Assembly: GCF_900215155.1 (NCBI RefSeq) | Contig: NZ_LT907980.1 | Coordinates: 1,178,001-1,242,000 of the forward strand | Origin: Marinobacter sp. LV10R510-11A | GTDB taxonomy: Bacteria > Pseudomonadota > Gammaproteobacteria > Pseudomonadales > Oleiphilaceae | DNA: 64,000 nucleotides | Direction of reading: 5' to 3' | Shown: positions 9,389-17,241 of the stretch, piece by piece | Layout of the letters: every line of letters begins with the position of its first letter | How positions within the stretch are numbered: position 1 is the first letter of the stretch | The notes under the pieces: model-generated | What the model was told of the DNA's origin: nothing | The model's database searches: none | The model's input: only the letters and a program-made list of their open reading frames with translations | Translations under genes and position numbers: made by a program

Positions 9389-9428
9389 GCTTTTGGTGTT
9401 ATTACTCTCAAGAATTCAGCCCCAACCA

Positions 9429-10997
9429 CTACAACCTTGGCAGCGCGGTTCCTTCAGGAACCCGAACCTCAAAGCCAGATTTCACACTGACGGTTTTACC
9501 GGCGAGCACTTCGCGATTCCAGGCCAAAACGCCTTTTTTGTCATCAACATCCCGCTCTACTGGCTCGCTTATCTCAAGTGGCTTAACCGTCAGAATATCC
9601 TTCTGTGATACAGGAATTCGGTCAAACACCCGAACCTGTACAGCCTTTGAGTGATGATTGGTGATCTCAAACCGGTTCTGCCGGCGCTGAACGTTCTCGC
9701 TCTTCCAAATGCCCTCTTCGCCAGTGCGCTCAAGCTCGTTCACAACGGATACCCGAATACCCTCGTCTACCCCAAATCCTAGCGTCAGTTCTTCACCGTC
9801 TGCCAGTTCTTGCAGTTGGCTTTCTCCGACACTCTGGCCATCTCGATATAGCGTTACCCGCCCAGCGGGTATAGGCGCATCTGATTTGAAAGTGCCCTTT
9901 GCGTGCAGGTAGCCGCTAGTGTCTGCCACTGGCGTTGTCCAAGTAGCTACTTCAACAGGAATCTGATGTTCCGCAACGCTCAGGCGCTGACCAGAAGAGC
10001 CACTGGGAATCGCAACTGATTGTGGCAACAGGTAACTCTGGGTGAAACTGCTCTGGCGCTCAACAACCGCTGCAAAACCGTTGGATGATTTGAGCGAACT
10101 CGACTCCATCTCGGCCATGGGTGCATCTGCGCGCGACTGATACATCGGAGGCTGCTCAGGGTTAACAACCCAAGAGTGAATAGCTGGCATCGCCGTTCCC
10201 CGCCGCGCATTCGCGGTTGAGAGGCGAAGCTCCACGCCGTCCCAATCAGTACCCGTAGACTGCTGCACAACAGCCAAGTGCTCCAGTGTCACTTCGCCAC
10301 CGGGCCTACTTTCCAGTTCCGTTTTCAGGCGCGCGGTGTACTCACTCCGCCAGCTGGCTTGATTGGTCTGAAAACGGAGCTTCAGGCCCAACTGACCGCT
10401 CTCGGGTGCCCGGTAATGCACCACCACTTTTTTTGTCGCACGTGCACCCTGCTTAACGTGAGAAAGTTCCCTGATTAAGCGATCCCGTGTGGCAATGTCG
10501 CCGGCCATCTGTGTACGAATAGCTCGAATTTCTGTCAGCGCGCCCTGTGTTGTTTCTTTCATCACGGCCGCCATGTCATTCAGCTCTGAAGCCGTCAGGT
10601 CGTGGGGCGATTCTGCCGCCTTACTCATAAGAGTCACCTGCTGATTCCAGGCTTGGATAGCATCCTCCTGCGCCTGAATCCGCAAGGTGACTGCCTCCAG
10701 CTCTTCACGGATGCGGCGGGTTTCCCCGGCCACAAATTCCGCCTGCTCTACCCGGCTAATCTGAACCTGCTGGATCTGCGCGCCCGAGAGTCCTTCGAGT
10801 GCTACCTGCAGAGTTTGATCCTGAAGGCTAACCGGCAATCCCCCAATCTCAACCGTCCCTGCACCCGTGCTTACCTGCTTGCTCTCCTCCCAGGTAAGTT
10901 CCCCATGGGATGGGTATAACGTTGCCGTTGTGACCTCTGCCTGGGCTATCAATGGCGTGGTCGCAATGGCGATCGCAAGCAGGCTGTGCATCTTCAT
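9429..10997 (-). CDS. Secreted DUF4139 protein (mucoidy inhibitor MuiA family)
   Basis: Predicted periplasmic protein with a signal peptide (MHSLLAIAIATTPLIAQA, cleavage after AQA). The N-terminal part (about residues 22-120) fits DUF4140 with VTTATLYPSHGELTWEE, then a coiled coil (about 75-190), then the DUF4139 beta-rich domain (about 200-520). In that domain RSEYTARL, TGTDWDGVELRLSTA, YLHAKGTF and VRVFDRIPVSQKD match the family. Members are called MuiA-like from one study of mucoidy, but their biochemical role is unknown. It is convergent with the FGGY kinase and stands as a single gene. Confidence 0.82.
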   Translation of the reverse strand: MKMHSLLAIAIATTPLIAQAEVTTATLYPSHGELTWEESKQVSTGAGTVEIGGLPVSLQDQTLQVALEGLSGAQIQQVQISRVEQAEFVAGETRRIREELEAVTLRIQAQEDAIQAWNQQVTLMSKAAESPHDLTASELNDMAAVMKETTQGALTEIRAIRTQMAGDIATRDRLIRELSHVKQGARATKKVVVHYRAPESGQLGLKLRFQTNQASWRSEYTARLKTELESRPGGEVTLEHLAVVQQSTGTDWDGVELRLSTANARRGTAMPAIHSWVVNPEQPPMYQSRADAPMAEMESSSLKSSNGFAAVVERQSSFTQSYLLPQSVAIPSGSSGQRLSVAEHQIPVEVATWTTPVADTSGYLHAKGTFKSDAPIPAGRVTLYRDGQSVGESQLQELADGEELTLGFGVDEGIRVSVVNELERTGEEGIWKSENVQRRQNRFEITNHHSKAVQVRVFDRIPVSQKDILTVKPLEISEPVERDVDDKKGVLAWNREVLAGKTVSVKSGFEVRVPEGTALPRL

Positions 10998-11128
10998 CGG
11001 GATGAATCCTTTTATTTGCGGCGGTTTGAGTGCAAGGAGTAACGGTTTAAGTCAGCAGACAGTGTTTTTAATGGATCTTCAGACATTTAAATTTGCTCGC
11101 CCTTTATCTGAAAAAGTTATCGGTTCCA

Positions 11129-12025
11129 CTAAGGTACATCCTCCTTGGTAGCGCTTTCACTCTGGGCAATTTCCTGCGCCCAGCTACGATCATCATCATC
11201 GGGTCGCAACGGCTCCTGGTTCTGTCCCCGGGTGGGGGCAAACACCACACGGGTGAGCAACGGGAAATGATCTGAGCCGATGTAAGGAAGCCGGGTAATG
11301 GAAGCCAGCGTGAAATGGTGGCTGTGGAACAGGTGATCAAGAGGCCATCGTAACAGCCGGTAATCTGCGTGGAACGTGCTGTAAAATCCACGCCCTACCC
11401 TTGGGTCAAGCAAACCGCTGACTTTCCGAAACAACCGGGTCGTCGCCGACCAAGCTACGTCGTTCAGATCGCCCGTTACGATCACCGGCTCATCACTCTC
11501 AGCAACCCGACGCCCGACAATCACAAGCTCTGCATCCCGCTCCGTCGACTCGTCGTTTTCCGTGGGGCTGGGCGGTGCTGGATGTACAAAGTGAACCCGT
11601 ACCCTCTCACCAGAATTCAGCTCGACCAAGGCGTGCATGGACGGAACCTGTTCTTCAACCAGCGCCAACAATGCCTCGGCGTTACGGTTATGGGTAAGTA
11701 CGTTGGAAGTCAGTATGGCGAACGCTCGTTCTGGGCTCGTTGTCGGCGCGTCTTTAACTTCCTTGGGCCAGATCGCCGTATACGGCAAAATCCACCAGAG
11801 CTGAGCGCCCAGCGCACCCACGGCAACAAGAATCAACACCCAACTCAGAGGCCTGTTCAGATCAAGAAGAAACAGCTGCGCAATCACCAACAACACAACC
11901 AAAATCGTCAGCTGCAAACGCGGAAAGTCGAAGATCCGAACGCTCCAGTGGGGGTTACGCCAAAGGGGCAGCAAGGTCGCCACCGCGATGGTAATCGTAA
12001 AGACAGACAACGTGAGTAGTATCAT
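11129..12025 (-). CDS. Membrane-anchored endonuclease/exonuclease/phosphatase-family protein, apparently internally deleted
   Basis: Member of the EEP fold. The first ~85 residues contain three hydrophobic segments, so the domain is anchored at the membrane. Late motifs are intact: VIVTGDLND, RWPLDHLFHS and IGSDHFPLL (catalytic Asp/Asn and His). Early motifs are odd: after LTSNVLTHN the sequence jumps within about 25 residues to PSMHALVEL and VHFVHPAPPSPTEN. From family knowledge, relatives have some 60-70 more residues here, including the metal-binding Glu. The 298-aa length is short for this subfamily (about 360). The simplest reading is an in-frame internal deletion, so the protein may be catalytically dead. 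I recognise no specific substrate. Confidence 0.75.
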   Translation of the reverse strand: MILLTLSVFTITIAVATLLPLWRNPHWSVRIFDFPRLQLTILVVLLVIAQLFLLDLNRPLSWVLILVAVGALGAQLWWILPYTAIWPKEVKDAPTTSPERAFAILTSNVLTHNRNAEALLALVEEQVPSMHALVELNSGERVRVHFVHPAPPSPTENDESTERDAELVIVGRRVAESDEPVIVTGDLNDVAWSATTRLFRKVSGLLDPRVGRGFYSTFHADYRLLRWPLDHLFHSHHFTLASITRLPYIGSDHFPLLTRVVFAPTRGQNQEPLRPDDDDRSWAQEIAQSESATKEDVP

Positions 12026-12090
12026 GTTTCAAGTGTACATCAACGCCCTAGCCAAGCGCGCGCAAAGGCCGGATTATCCGGCGGCCACCT

Positions 12091-12122
12091 CGCACAAACA
12101 AAAACGGCCCCGCAGGGCCGCT
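12091..12122 (-). terminator. Rho-independent terminator after the fasciclin remnant
   Basis: Read on the minus strand, a stem CGGCCC/GGGCCG (12105-12110 with 12115-12120, four-base loop) is followed directly by TTTTTGTTTG. It lies just downstream of the fasciclin-domain fragment and upstream of the EEP gene start, so it would end minus-strand transcripts coming from the LysR/fasciclin side. Confidence 0.75.
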
Positions 12123-12144
12123 TAAAACGCTTTACACTACTAAA

Positions 12145-12360
12145 TTACATTCCCGGCATGAGTACCGTATCGATTACGTGCACAACACCGTTGGACTGCA
12201 TTACGTCGGCCTGAATAACTTTTGCCATATTGCCTTGGCTATCCTCGATCATCAGCGTTCCACCCTTTGTGCTGAGCTTAAGCTGGCCACCTTGATCTGT
12301 TTTTTGATCAACTACCCCAGCACTTTTCGCGCGACGCAGATTAGAGCCTGCACAGGCTAC
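12145..12360 (-). pseudogene. C-terminal remnant of a fasciclin (FAS1) domain protein
   Basis: An open stretch ending in TAA at 12145 encodes KLSTKGGTLMIEDSQG and then KVIQADVMQSNGVVHVIDTV followed by LMPGM. This is the H2 box and end of a FAS1 (fasciclin) domain, normally part of a secreted protein of about 160-190 aa. Only about 65 residues remain. An in-frame stop lies just upstream, near the end of the LysR gene, and there is no start codon, ribosome-binding site or signal peptide. It is a truncated gene; the rest was probably lost when the LysR region was joined to it. Confidence 0.75.
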
Positions 12361-12390
12361 CTGTGCAACCTGATTTCATCTTGGGCGCCG

Positions 12391-13251
12391 CTAGTGCAGG
12401 TTCTGAAATGCGCCCTTTACGTGAAGTGCCAACGCATCATTAAGTGGGTTTGAACCCCGCCGAACGAGTGCCAACTGATAAGCGCCAATCTCCGGCAAGC
12501 CCTGATTCGCAATTTCCTTCAAGGGCGGCCGCACCAGGCTTTGCGGAAACGGCGCAACGGCGAGGTCCGCAATCATCGCAGCCTCCTGACCAGAGCAATG
12601 CTCGCAGGTGTAAGCGATTCGGTACGGCATGCCAGCACGGGCAAGCGCCCGCAATGTCATCCGGCGCCAGGAACACCCCTCATGAGCCACCGCAATCGGC
12701 AAAGGAGATCGCAAATAGGCCGAAGCCCTTTCCTTGCCGGCCCAGACCAGAGGCTCTTCATGCATAACCTCGCCTCGGATATTCTGCACCTCATCGGCAA
12801 CGGTAACCAAGGCCATATCCAACTCTCCCGCATCTAGCCGTGCCAGGTTCTGTTTACTCGAGCCAACTACAACATCCACCAACACGGCCGGATAGGAACG
12901 AGCAAACTGAGCCAGCACCTCAGGCAGGATTCGGGTGCCCACATCGTCTGATGTGCCAATCCCTACCTTGCCCTCCAGCGTCGGCGAAAGAAAATACTGA
13001 ACCGCCTCCTCATTTAATCGCAGCAACCGGCGGCTATAATCCAGCAACGCCTCGCCTTCGGCAGTTAGCCGTACCTTTCTTGGTTCACGAATAAACAGAC
13101 ACTTGCCCAGTTTTTTCTCCAGCTGTTTGATCTGCATGCTCAGCGCTGAGGGCGTTCGGTGTACAAGCTTGGCAGCACCGGTAAACGTGCCGCACTCAGA
13201 AATCGCCACAAACGTTCTGAGCACATCATTGTCGAGCAACGGAATGGCCAT
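12391..13251 (-). CDS. LysR-family transcriptional regulator
   Basis: Helix-turn-helix regulator of 286 aa. The N-terminal winged HTH (residues 1-65) shows LLDNDVLRTFVAISECGTF, TGAAKLVHRTPSALSMQIKQ and LEKKLGKCLFIREPRKVRLT, the standard LysR DNA-binding region. The effector domain follows (GKVGIGTSDDVGTRILPEVL and later). It is transcribed divergently from a small DUF1127-like gene across about 190 bp, the arrangement in which a LysR protein often controls its neighbour. The ligand is unknown. Its 3' end runs directly into the fasciclin remnant. Confidence 0.92.
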   Translation of the reverse strand: MAIPLLDNDVLRTFVAISECGTFTGAAKLVHRTPSALSMQIKQLEKKLGKCLFIREPRKVRLTAEGEALLDYSRRLLRLNEEAVQYFLSPTLEGKVGIGTSDDVGTRILPEVLAQFARSYPAVLVDVVVGSSKQNLARLDAGELDMALVTVADEVQNIRGEVMHEEPLVWAGKERASAYLRSPLPIAVAHEGCSWRRMTLRALARAGMPYRIAYTCEHCSGQEAAMIADLAVAPFPQSLVRPPLKEIANQGLPEIGAYQLALVRRGSNPLNDALALHVKGAFQNLH

Positions 13252-13410
13252 TTGATCACGCCTTACGGATACAGATTTAGAAACGTTGCCTTAAGTATAT
13301 CTGAAAGCAAAGCTAAGTTCTTTTCGTTTGATTGAACGCTAAAGAAAGGCCATCCTGATCTTTAGATGCACTGGCTGGGTATTGTTGTTGGCACAACCGG
13401 GTGCGTTAAG

Positions 13411-13424
13411 TCAGACATATCTGA
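13411..13424. promoter_or_regulatory. Possible LysR operator (TCAGA-N4-TCTGA)
   Basis: A perfect inverted repeat TCAGACATATCTGA lies 15 bp before the ATG of the DUF1127-like gene. A half-site-like TATATCTGAA recurs near 13295 next to the LysR start. Dyads of this sort in a LysR divergent region are candidate binding sites; there is no direct evidence for binding. Confidence 0.35.
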
Positions 13425-13439
13425 ATATAGGTGAAGGCA

Positions 13440-13694
13440 ATGTTGGGCATCAGAAGCTATCACGAACTATCCGGCGTTCAGCCCCGCTCTTGGATGGCGA
13501 GTTACTCCCGCCGCCAGCAGTTTCGGCGTATGGTGCGCTCACTTCTGGCTGAAAAAGACGATGTGCTGTCAGATTTGGGTTACGAACGCCGAGATCTCTT
13601 CGTCGCGTTGAACCTACCGCTGCGTAGCGATGCTGTGGGCTATTTAGAGCAACACCGTATGGTGTGGGGCCGTGGTGGTGCTCGCAAACAGTAA
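13440..13694 (+). CDS. Small DUF1127-like protein
   Basis: An 84-aa basic protein. The central part (MVRSLLAEKDDVLSDLGYER then RDLFVALNLPL) has the pattern of DUF1127, a short arginine-rich helical domain (RxxL...L.DIG..R.D) found in many proteobacterial small proteins, some of which bind RNA or affect metabolism. The start is the ATG at 13440, preceded by AGGTGAAGG. It is divergent from the LysR gene and may be its target. The assignment to DUF1127 is by pattern only. Confidence 0.6.
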   Translation: MLGIRSYHELSGVQPRSWMASYSRRQQFRRMVRSLLAEKDDVLSDLGYERRDLFVALNLPLRSDAVGYLEQHRMVWGRGGARKQ

Positions 13695-13724
13695 GTCGCA
13701 ACCCAGTTTCGGCTACAAGGATTG

Positions 13725-13761
13725 AGATCTCACGCCCGGCATTCGACGGAACGTGAGATCT
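13725..13761. terminator. Inverted repeat between convergent genes
   Basis: A perfect 10-bp inverted repeat, AGATCTCACG (13725-13734) and CGTGAGATCT (13752-13761), with a 17-base loop lies between the convergent DUF1127-like and CLCA_X genes. It lacks a clear U-tract on either strand, so it is a plausible but weak bidirectional terminator. Confidence 0.45.
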
Positions 13762-13765
13762 TCCT

Positions 13766-14515
13766 TTATCCGGCTTTAGCCTGCTCCCGGAATAAAGCCC
13801 TACCAAGATTCTCAAAATATTGCCCAAAAGCGTCATTAATCTCCTGCCGCTGTCTCCCTTGTGGATAGAGCCCCGCCCTCGCCTCCTCAGAATCGAGGGT
13901 GCCACGCACCAGAAAGCTGTTAGTCGGTTCGCTATCCTCCACAAATGCCTCAAAAGCCCGGGCACAAAGCTCTTCAGGTTGAGCGTAATACAGCACATCC
14001 CTTTGCTTATCCGCCTGCTGTGAACACCGGAACAGATCGCTGGGTTGGGTGCCATCTTCATTCAATAGGATGGTTCGGAAACAATTGCTTAGTTGATTAT
14101 TTAGCGAGTGCTCTTTCTGATCTGCGCTATTCAACCAGGCAACCGAAGCAAAGCCATGCTTGCCAGAGTTACGAAACGCTTTGCTTCCCATATAGTGATC
14201 GAAAGCATGACCAGACTCGTGAGCCAGACTGCCAGCTCCAGCGTTCTTCGCCAGGGCCAGTTGCCGGGTTGCGGGAATATAATGCGCCGCGACGCCGGGC
14301 CGGCCGCCGATGCCGTACTGAAGCCCCAGGGTACTGCGCAGAGAAATCAGATTCTCCGGTGCTCTCAGGATGGTCATGAGGTCAGACAAAGCCTGATGGA
14401 AACGGGGCGCCGCCCGGTCCCGCTCTTGCGCCGTGACCCACCGACCCACTTCGATGCTGCGGAAATCAAACCGGCGCCGTACCACGACAAAGGAAATCGG
14501 GATCTGTTCCGTCAT
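13766..14515 (-). CDS. CLCA_X-family protein with a HExxH-like metal site
   Basis: A 249-aa protein of the group annotated CLCA_X/LPD1-like. The sequence has RSIEVGRWVTAQERDRAA near the start and SLAHESGHAFDHYMGSKA in the middle, a HExxH zinc-binding motif typical of metallopeptidase-like folds, followed by a region rich in acidic and aromatic residues (EELCARAFEAFVED). The biochemical activity is unknown. Its ATG overlaps the UmuD stop (TGATG at 14513-14517), so it is translationally coupled to umuD and would be SOS-induced from the LexA site upstream of umuD. Confidence 0.7.
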   Translation of the reverse strand: MTEQIPISFVVVRRRFDFRSIEVGRWVTAQERDRAAPRFHQALSDLMTILRAPENLISLRSTLGLQYGIGGRPGVAAHYIPATRQLALAKNAGAGSLAHESGHAFDHYMGSKAFRNSGKHGFASVAWLNSADQKEHSLNNQLSNCFRTILLNEDGTQPSDLFRCSQQADKQRDVLYYAQPEELCARAFEAFVEDSEPTNSFLVRGTLDSEEARAGLYPQGRQRQEINDAFGQYFENLGRALFREQAKAG

Positions 14516-14955
14516 CACTGCCCTCCCCGCTTAAGCGACCGCACGACATTGGTCATCACCCCAAAAACCTCCATCACCATATCGCCCTCGATGATAATTG
14601 GCTGCTAGGCCGGATTTCTTGGTAGCAAGCGCACCGGTATTGGTTTGAGGTGAAGCTGTTTCACCGTCATTTCTGATTCCAGGCTGGCGATGATGATGTC
14701 TCCGTGCTTGGCTCGTAGCGACCGATCAACCACCAGCACATCATTTGGGAAAATTCCGGCGTCAACCATAGACTCGCCCTGCACACGCACGAAGAACGTA
14801 GCAGCGGGGTGCTGAATGCAAAGCTCATTGAGGTCCAGGGATTTCTCAACGTAGTCCTCCGCCGGCGATGGAAAGCCGGCTGACACCCGTTCCAGGAAGA
14901 GCGGGATGTTCAATCGAGAGAACGATTCGTAGTCACCAAGCAGAACGCAGGACAT
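14515..14955 (-). pseudogene. umuD: umuD-like SOS mutagenesis protein with in-frame amber codon
   Basis: UmuD is processed in the SOS response to UmuD', the accessory subunit of DNA polymerase V. Visible: the self-cleavage site AGFPSP, catalytic Ser in VQGESMVDAG and catalytic Lys in TVKQL. The frame is interrupted at 14605-14607 by TAG after LLPRNPA. Beyond it the same frame continues with QPIIIEGDMVMEVFGVMTNV and ends at TGA 14515-14517, exactly the normal UmuD C-terminus (146 residues in all). The interruption is therefore a single nonsense codon where relatives usually have an aromatic residue. Without suppression the product is 116 aa and lacks the final beta strands. No umuC follows. 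Confidence 0.85.
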
Positions 14956-14970
14956 GCTTTACACCGGAGA

Positions 14971-14986
14971 CTGTTGTTATATACAG
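14971..14986 (-). promoter_or_regulatory. LexA (SOS) box upstream of umuD
   Basis: On the minus strand the sequence CTGTATATAACAACAG fits the gammaproteobacterial LexA consensus CTG-N10-CAG with the preferred TATATA core, and is flanked by TA. It lies 15 bp before the umuD ATG, overlapping the expected promoter, so umuD and the coupled CLCA_X gene should be repressed by LexA. Confidence 0.9.
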
Positions 14987-15086
14987 TATTCTGAATTGCG
15001 AAAGACCTGAGGTCAACCCGGGTGTTGTGAAAATCAACCATGCTCAGAGTATCGGCTGGTTGCTGTGAATGGCACAGGGAGGCTGT

Positions 15087-15200
15087 ATGAAAAGCGTTAT
15101 TCTGATATTTGGTGGCGGTTTGGTTGGGGGCATGATTGGGCCTGTTGCCGCACTCATTGGAGCTGCAGCGGGCTTTTTTATCGGGCGACATCTATCCTGA
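15087..15200 (+). CDS. Small glycine-zipper membrane protein (37 aa)
   Basis: A 37-residue protein beginning MKSVILIFGGGLVGG and ending GFFIGRHLS, hydrophobic almost throughout with spaced glycines (GGG..GG..G, GAAAGFFIG) that form a glycine-zipper pattern. Such peptides insert in membranes and pack tightly; roles range from membrane scaffolds to toxins. An AGGGAGG site lies about 5 bp before the ATG. It has no recognisable partner. It sits just downstream of the divergent SOS box region but reads away from it. Confidence 0.6.
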   Translation: MKSVILIFGGGLVGGMIGPVAALIGAAAGFFIGRHLS

Positions 15201-15260
15201 CAGAGGGGGACAGCTTCTCATGTAGCTCGGTAAACTCCTGTAAAACCGAGCCGTATTGCT

Positions 15261-15683
15261 GTGGCACACACAACTACGGTGACATGGTGGGATAGCGAAG
15301 GACTAGAAACCGAAGCATCTCTCCACCCAGATTTAAACAACCCTGGATCAGATGTCGTTTTTAGTAACAACGGCGAGATATATAATGAAATTCAATTAAA
15401 ATCAACTGACAGCGTTAGCTATATAAACGAACACCTTGAAAAATATCCAAACATTGAAGTGGTGGCTACGGAGGAAGTTGCATCAAAAATCGAAGGAGTC
15501 GAAAGCTCAGGCTTTTCAAACTCAATCATCGAGAAAGATGTTTCAACTGGCTCACATCAATTAATATCTGATAGTGACGCATCTGATTCTGTAACCGAAA
15601 CCGCTTCATCAGCATTAACTGAAGATTCCATTGGATTAGGACCGATTAGCATTATTACTGGGTTGCTTTTTGGGATTTTTTGA
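15261..15683 (+). CDS. Hypothetical protein with PD-(D/E)XK-like EIQLK motif, possibly a fragment
   Basis: A 140-aa frame that starts at a GTG without a good ribosome-binding site; a stop lies 30 bp upstream in frame. The first half resembles a restriction-like nuclease core: HPDLNNPGSDVVF (Asp) followed by NEIQLKS, an E-x-Q-x-K version of the PD-(D/E)XK signature. The second half is Ser/Asp/Glu-rich and ends with a short hydrophobic segment (ISIITGLLFGIF). Codon and base use is clearly more AT-rich than the housekeeping genes to the left. It may be the C-terminal part of a longer membrane-associated protein. No function is assigned. Confidence 0.4.
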   Translation: MAHTTTVTWWDSEGLETEASLHPDLNNPGSDVVFSNNGEIYNEIQLKSTDSVSYINEHLEKYPNIEVVATEEVASKIEGVESSGFSNSIIEKDVSTGSHQLISDSDASDSVTETASSALTEDSIGLGPISIITGLLFGIF

Positions 15684-15689
15684 CTCTCT

Positions 15690-16075
15690 CTGGACCAACA
15701 AGTGCAGGCACGGCGTCCATTATTACATTGCACCTTCGGCTCCATTTCATGGGTGCGCATGCTGCAAGTGTTAAAGTGCGCTGCTTTTCTATTTTTGAAC
15801 AGCGCTGACCATCGGCGCATGAATATCAATCGGTGTCAGGGAATGTACCGTGTTCATATCGCAACTTTTCCCGGTGCCACTAAGATTTCCGCAAAGAGCT
15901 CCTAATATGGCATTCTTGCGGTCAATCAAATGTGGCTCCGCTAGCGCTATGCAATGTGCTTCGGGATCCAACTGTAGACTGCTCTCTAACAAGTCAAGGC
16001 AGTCGAGCTAAACCGACTAACAAAACAGTTATTACACTTTAGTTTCTTAATTTTTCATAATACTGAAGGAAGGCA
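15690..16075. other. Intergenic stretch with no supported gene
   Basis: About 390 bp between two accessory genes. Short open frames exist on both strands, the longest a 67-residue minus-strand frame ending near 15789, but none has a ribosome-binding site or a recognisable motif. The base composition differs from both neighbours, which fits a patch of remnant DNA. Confidence 0.4.
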
Positions 16076-16082
16076 GGGGATA

Positions 16083-16730
16083 ATGAAACGTATTCCAGTA
16101 AACCAAAAAGTGACTCAGATCAATATACTGATTTTAGCGAGTCTTTTCGCTAGCCCATATGCACAAGCTGCGTTTTCAGAGAAATGGGGTTATATCTCTG
16201 TCAGTGCAACTCTCCTATTTCTGTTCGCAATTTTTGGTCTAGGTGGATTGCAGATTTTGCGCGAACACTTTAAGCCTAAAAAATTATCTGATTTTGGTGG
16301 TAAGCTTTATGCGCTTGCTATAGAAGCAGAGTTACACCATAAAAAAGTTGCAACACAAGATGAAAATCTCGATAAGTGGGCCGACGACCATATTTGTAGA
16401 CGCGTTGCTTTTTTATCACGATACATTGAACCTTTGGTAGATCAAGGTTTTGTTAGGTTCGAACAAGCGGTTAAAAAGGAAGACTTTGTACTAATCACCC
16501 GTTATTACGACTTAGTGCATTTTAGCCGTCTCGATTCTTACAGTAGGCAACGCGGTGATGAAGTCGAAATAAAGCGGTACCTAAAAAATCAATCTGATAA
16601 TGAGCTAAGAACCTTTACACTTGAGAAGCTAATTCGGAGCTGCTTTTTGAATCAGAAGATTGGAGCCCCGAAAGCGGATCAACTTTGGGCTGAAATTTGT
16701 GACCAGTACGATAAAAATGCTGCAGGATAA
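16083..16730 (+). CDS. Hypothetical membrane protein
   Basis: A 215-aa protein with a signal-peptide-like N-terminus (INILILASLFASPYAQAAF) and one further hydrophobic segment (SVSATLLFLFAIFGLGGLQIL), then a soluble, charged helical domain of about 145 residues facing the cytoplasm. No family is recognised. A purine-rich AAGGAAGGCAGGGG site precedes the ATG. The DNA is AT-rich relative to the left flank, suggesting horizontal acquisition. Confidence 0.6.
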   Translation: MKRIPVNQKVTQINILILASLFASPYAQAAFSEKWGYISVSATLLFLFAIFGLGGLQILREHFKPKKLSDFGGKLYALAIEAELHHKKVATQDENLDKWADDHICRRVAFLSRYIEPLVDQGFVRFEQAVKKEDFVLITRYYDLVHFSRLDSYSRQRGDEVEIKRYLKNQSDNELRTFTLEKLIRSCFLNQKIGAPKADQLWAEICDQYDKNAAG

Positions 16731-16961
16731 TCATTTTTTTTGGTCTCGAACCACAGTCCGATGGGCCTCCACTGGACGCCCTGGTCGGGCTCTGTTTATG
16801 CTGGCGCTGGAGCAACTATCCAGGTCACCCAAAATGGCCCTTTTGAGCGTTGCAAAAAGATCCGCTTTCCACTGTTCGTTCCAGCCAGGTATGGTCTCAA
16901 TGCCATGACAACAAAGCGAACCTTTTTGCCGGACCGATGCGAGCCTGTTCAGAATGGTCTG

Positions 16962-17208
16962 AACGTTTACTCACGCTCAATGCTTTCCGTCCGTGAAAAC
17001 GGGGTAAAACCCGATGGCCTCGTCGAAGTCAAAGGAAACCGTAGAGTGTTGACCGATGATGTAATATTTTCTTCACCGAGTGCGGCCTCTTCGACGCTGC
17101 TAGGATCCTAGTCACCGGGGCCGATACGGTGGCTAGATGAAAACGGTGTGAGCTTTAGAGAGAATCAAACGGCAAGCATGCAACCAAAGGCTGGAGTCGA
17201 CCGGTAAA
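16962..17208 (+). pseudogene. DUF4357-type domain remnant interrupted by TAG
   Basis: The frame encodes VRENGVKPDG and then DDVIFSSPSAASSTLLGS, matching the DUF4357 pattern (Phe-Ser-Ser-Pro-Ser-Ala-Ala...Leu-Gly). DUF4357 usually lies at the C-terminus of GIY-YIG or restriction-associated proteins. A TAG at 17109-17111 interrupts it. The same frame then continues with IRWLDENG, the expected end of the domain, and stops near 17208. Nothing upstream forms a convincing N-terminal part. A functional relative of this domain occurs in the gene at 47718-48554. Confidence 0.45.
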
Positions 17209-17241
17209 TCGGTGACTGAGCAAAGCGTAAGGAAAAATCAC

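Noticed and set aside
11369..12019. Plus-strand frame opposite the EEP-family gene
   Set aside because: Arg/Gln-rich low-quality translation caused by the opposite coding strand.
15690..16075. 67-residue minus-strand frame as a gene
   Set aside because: No ribosome-binding site, no recognised motif, and composition consistent with remnant DNA.
14605..17111. Recoding of TAG as an amino acid in this organism
   Set aside because: Many clear genes elsewhere use ordinary stops and only two broken frames show TAG; simple nonsense mutations explain them.
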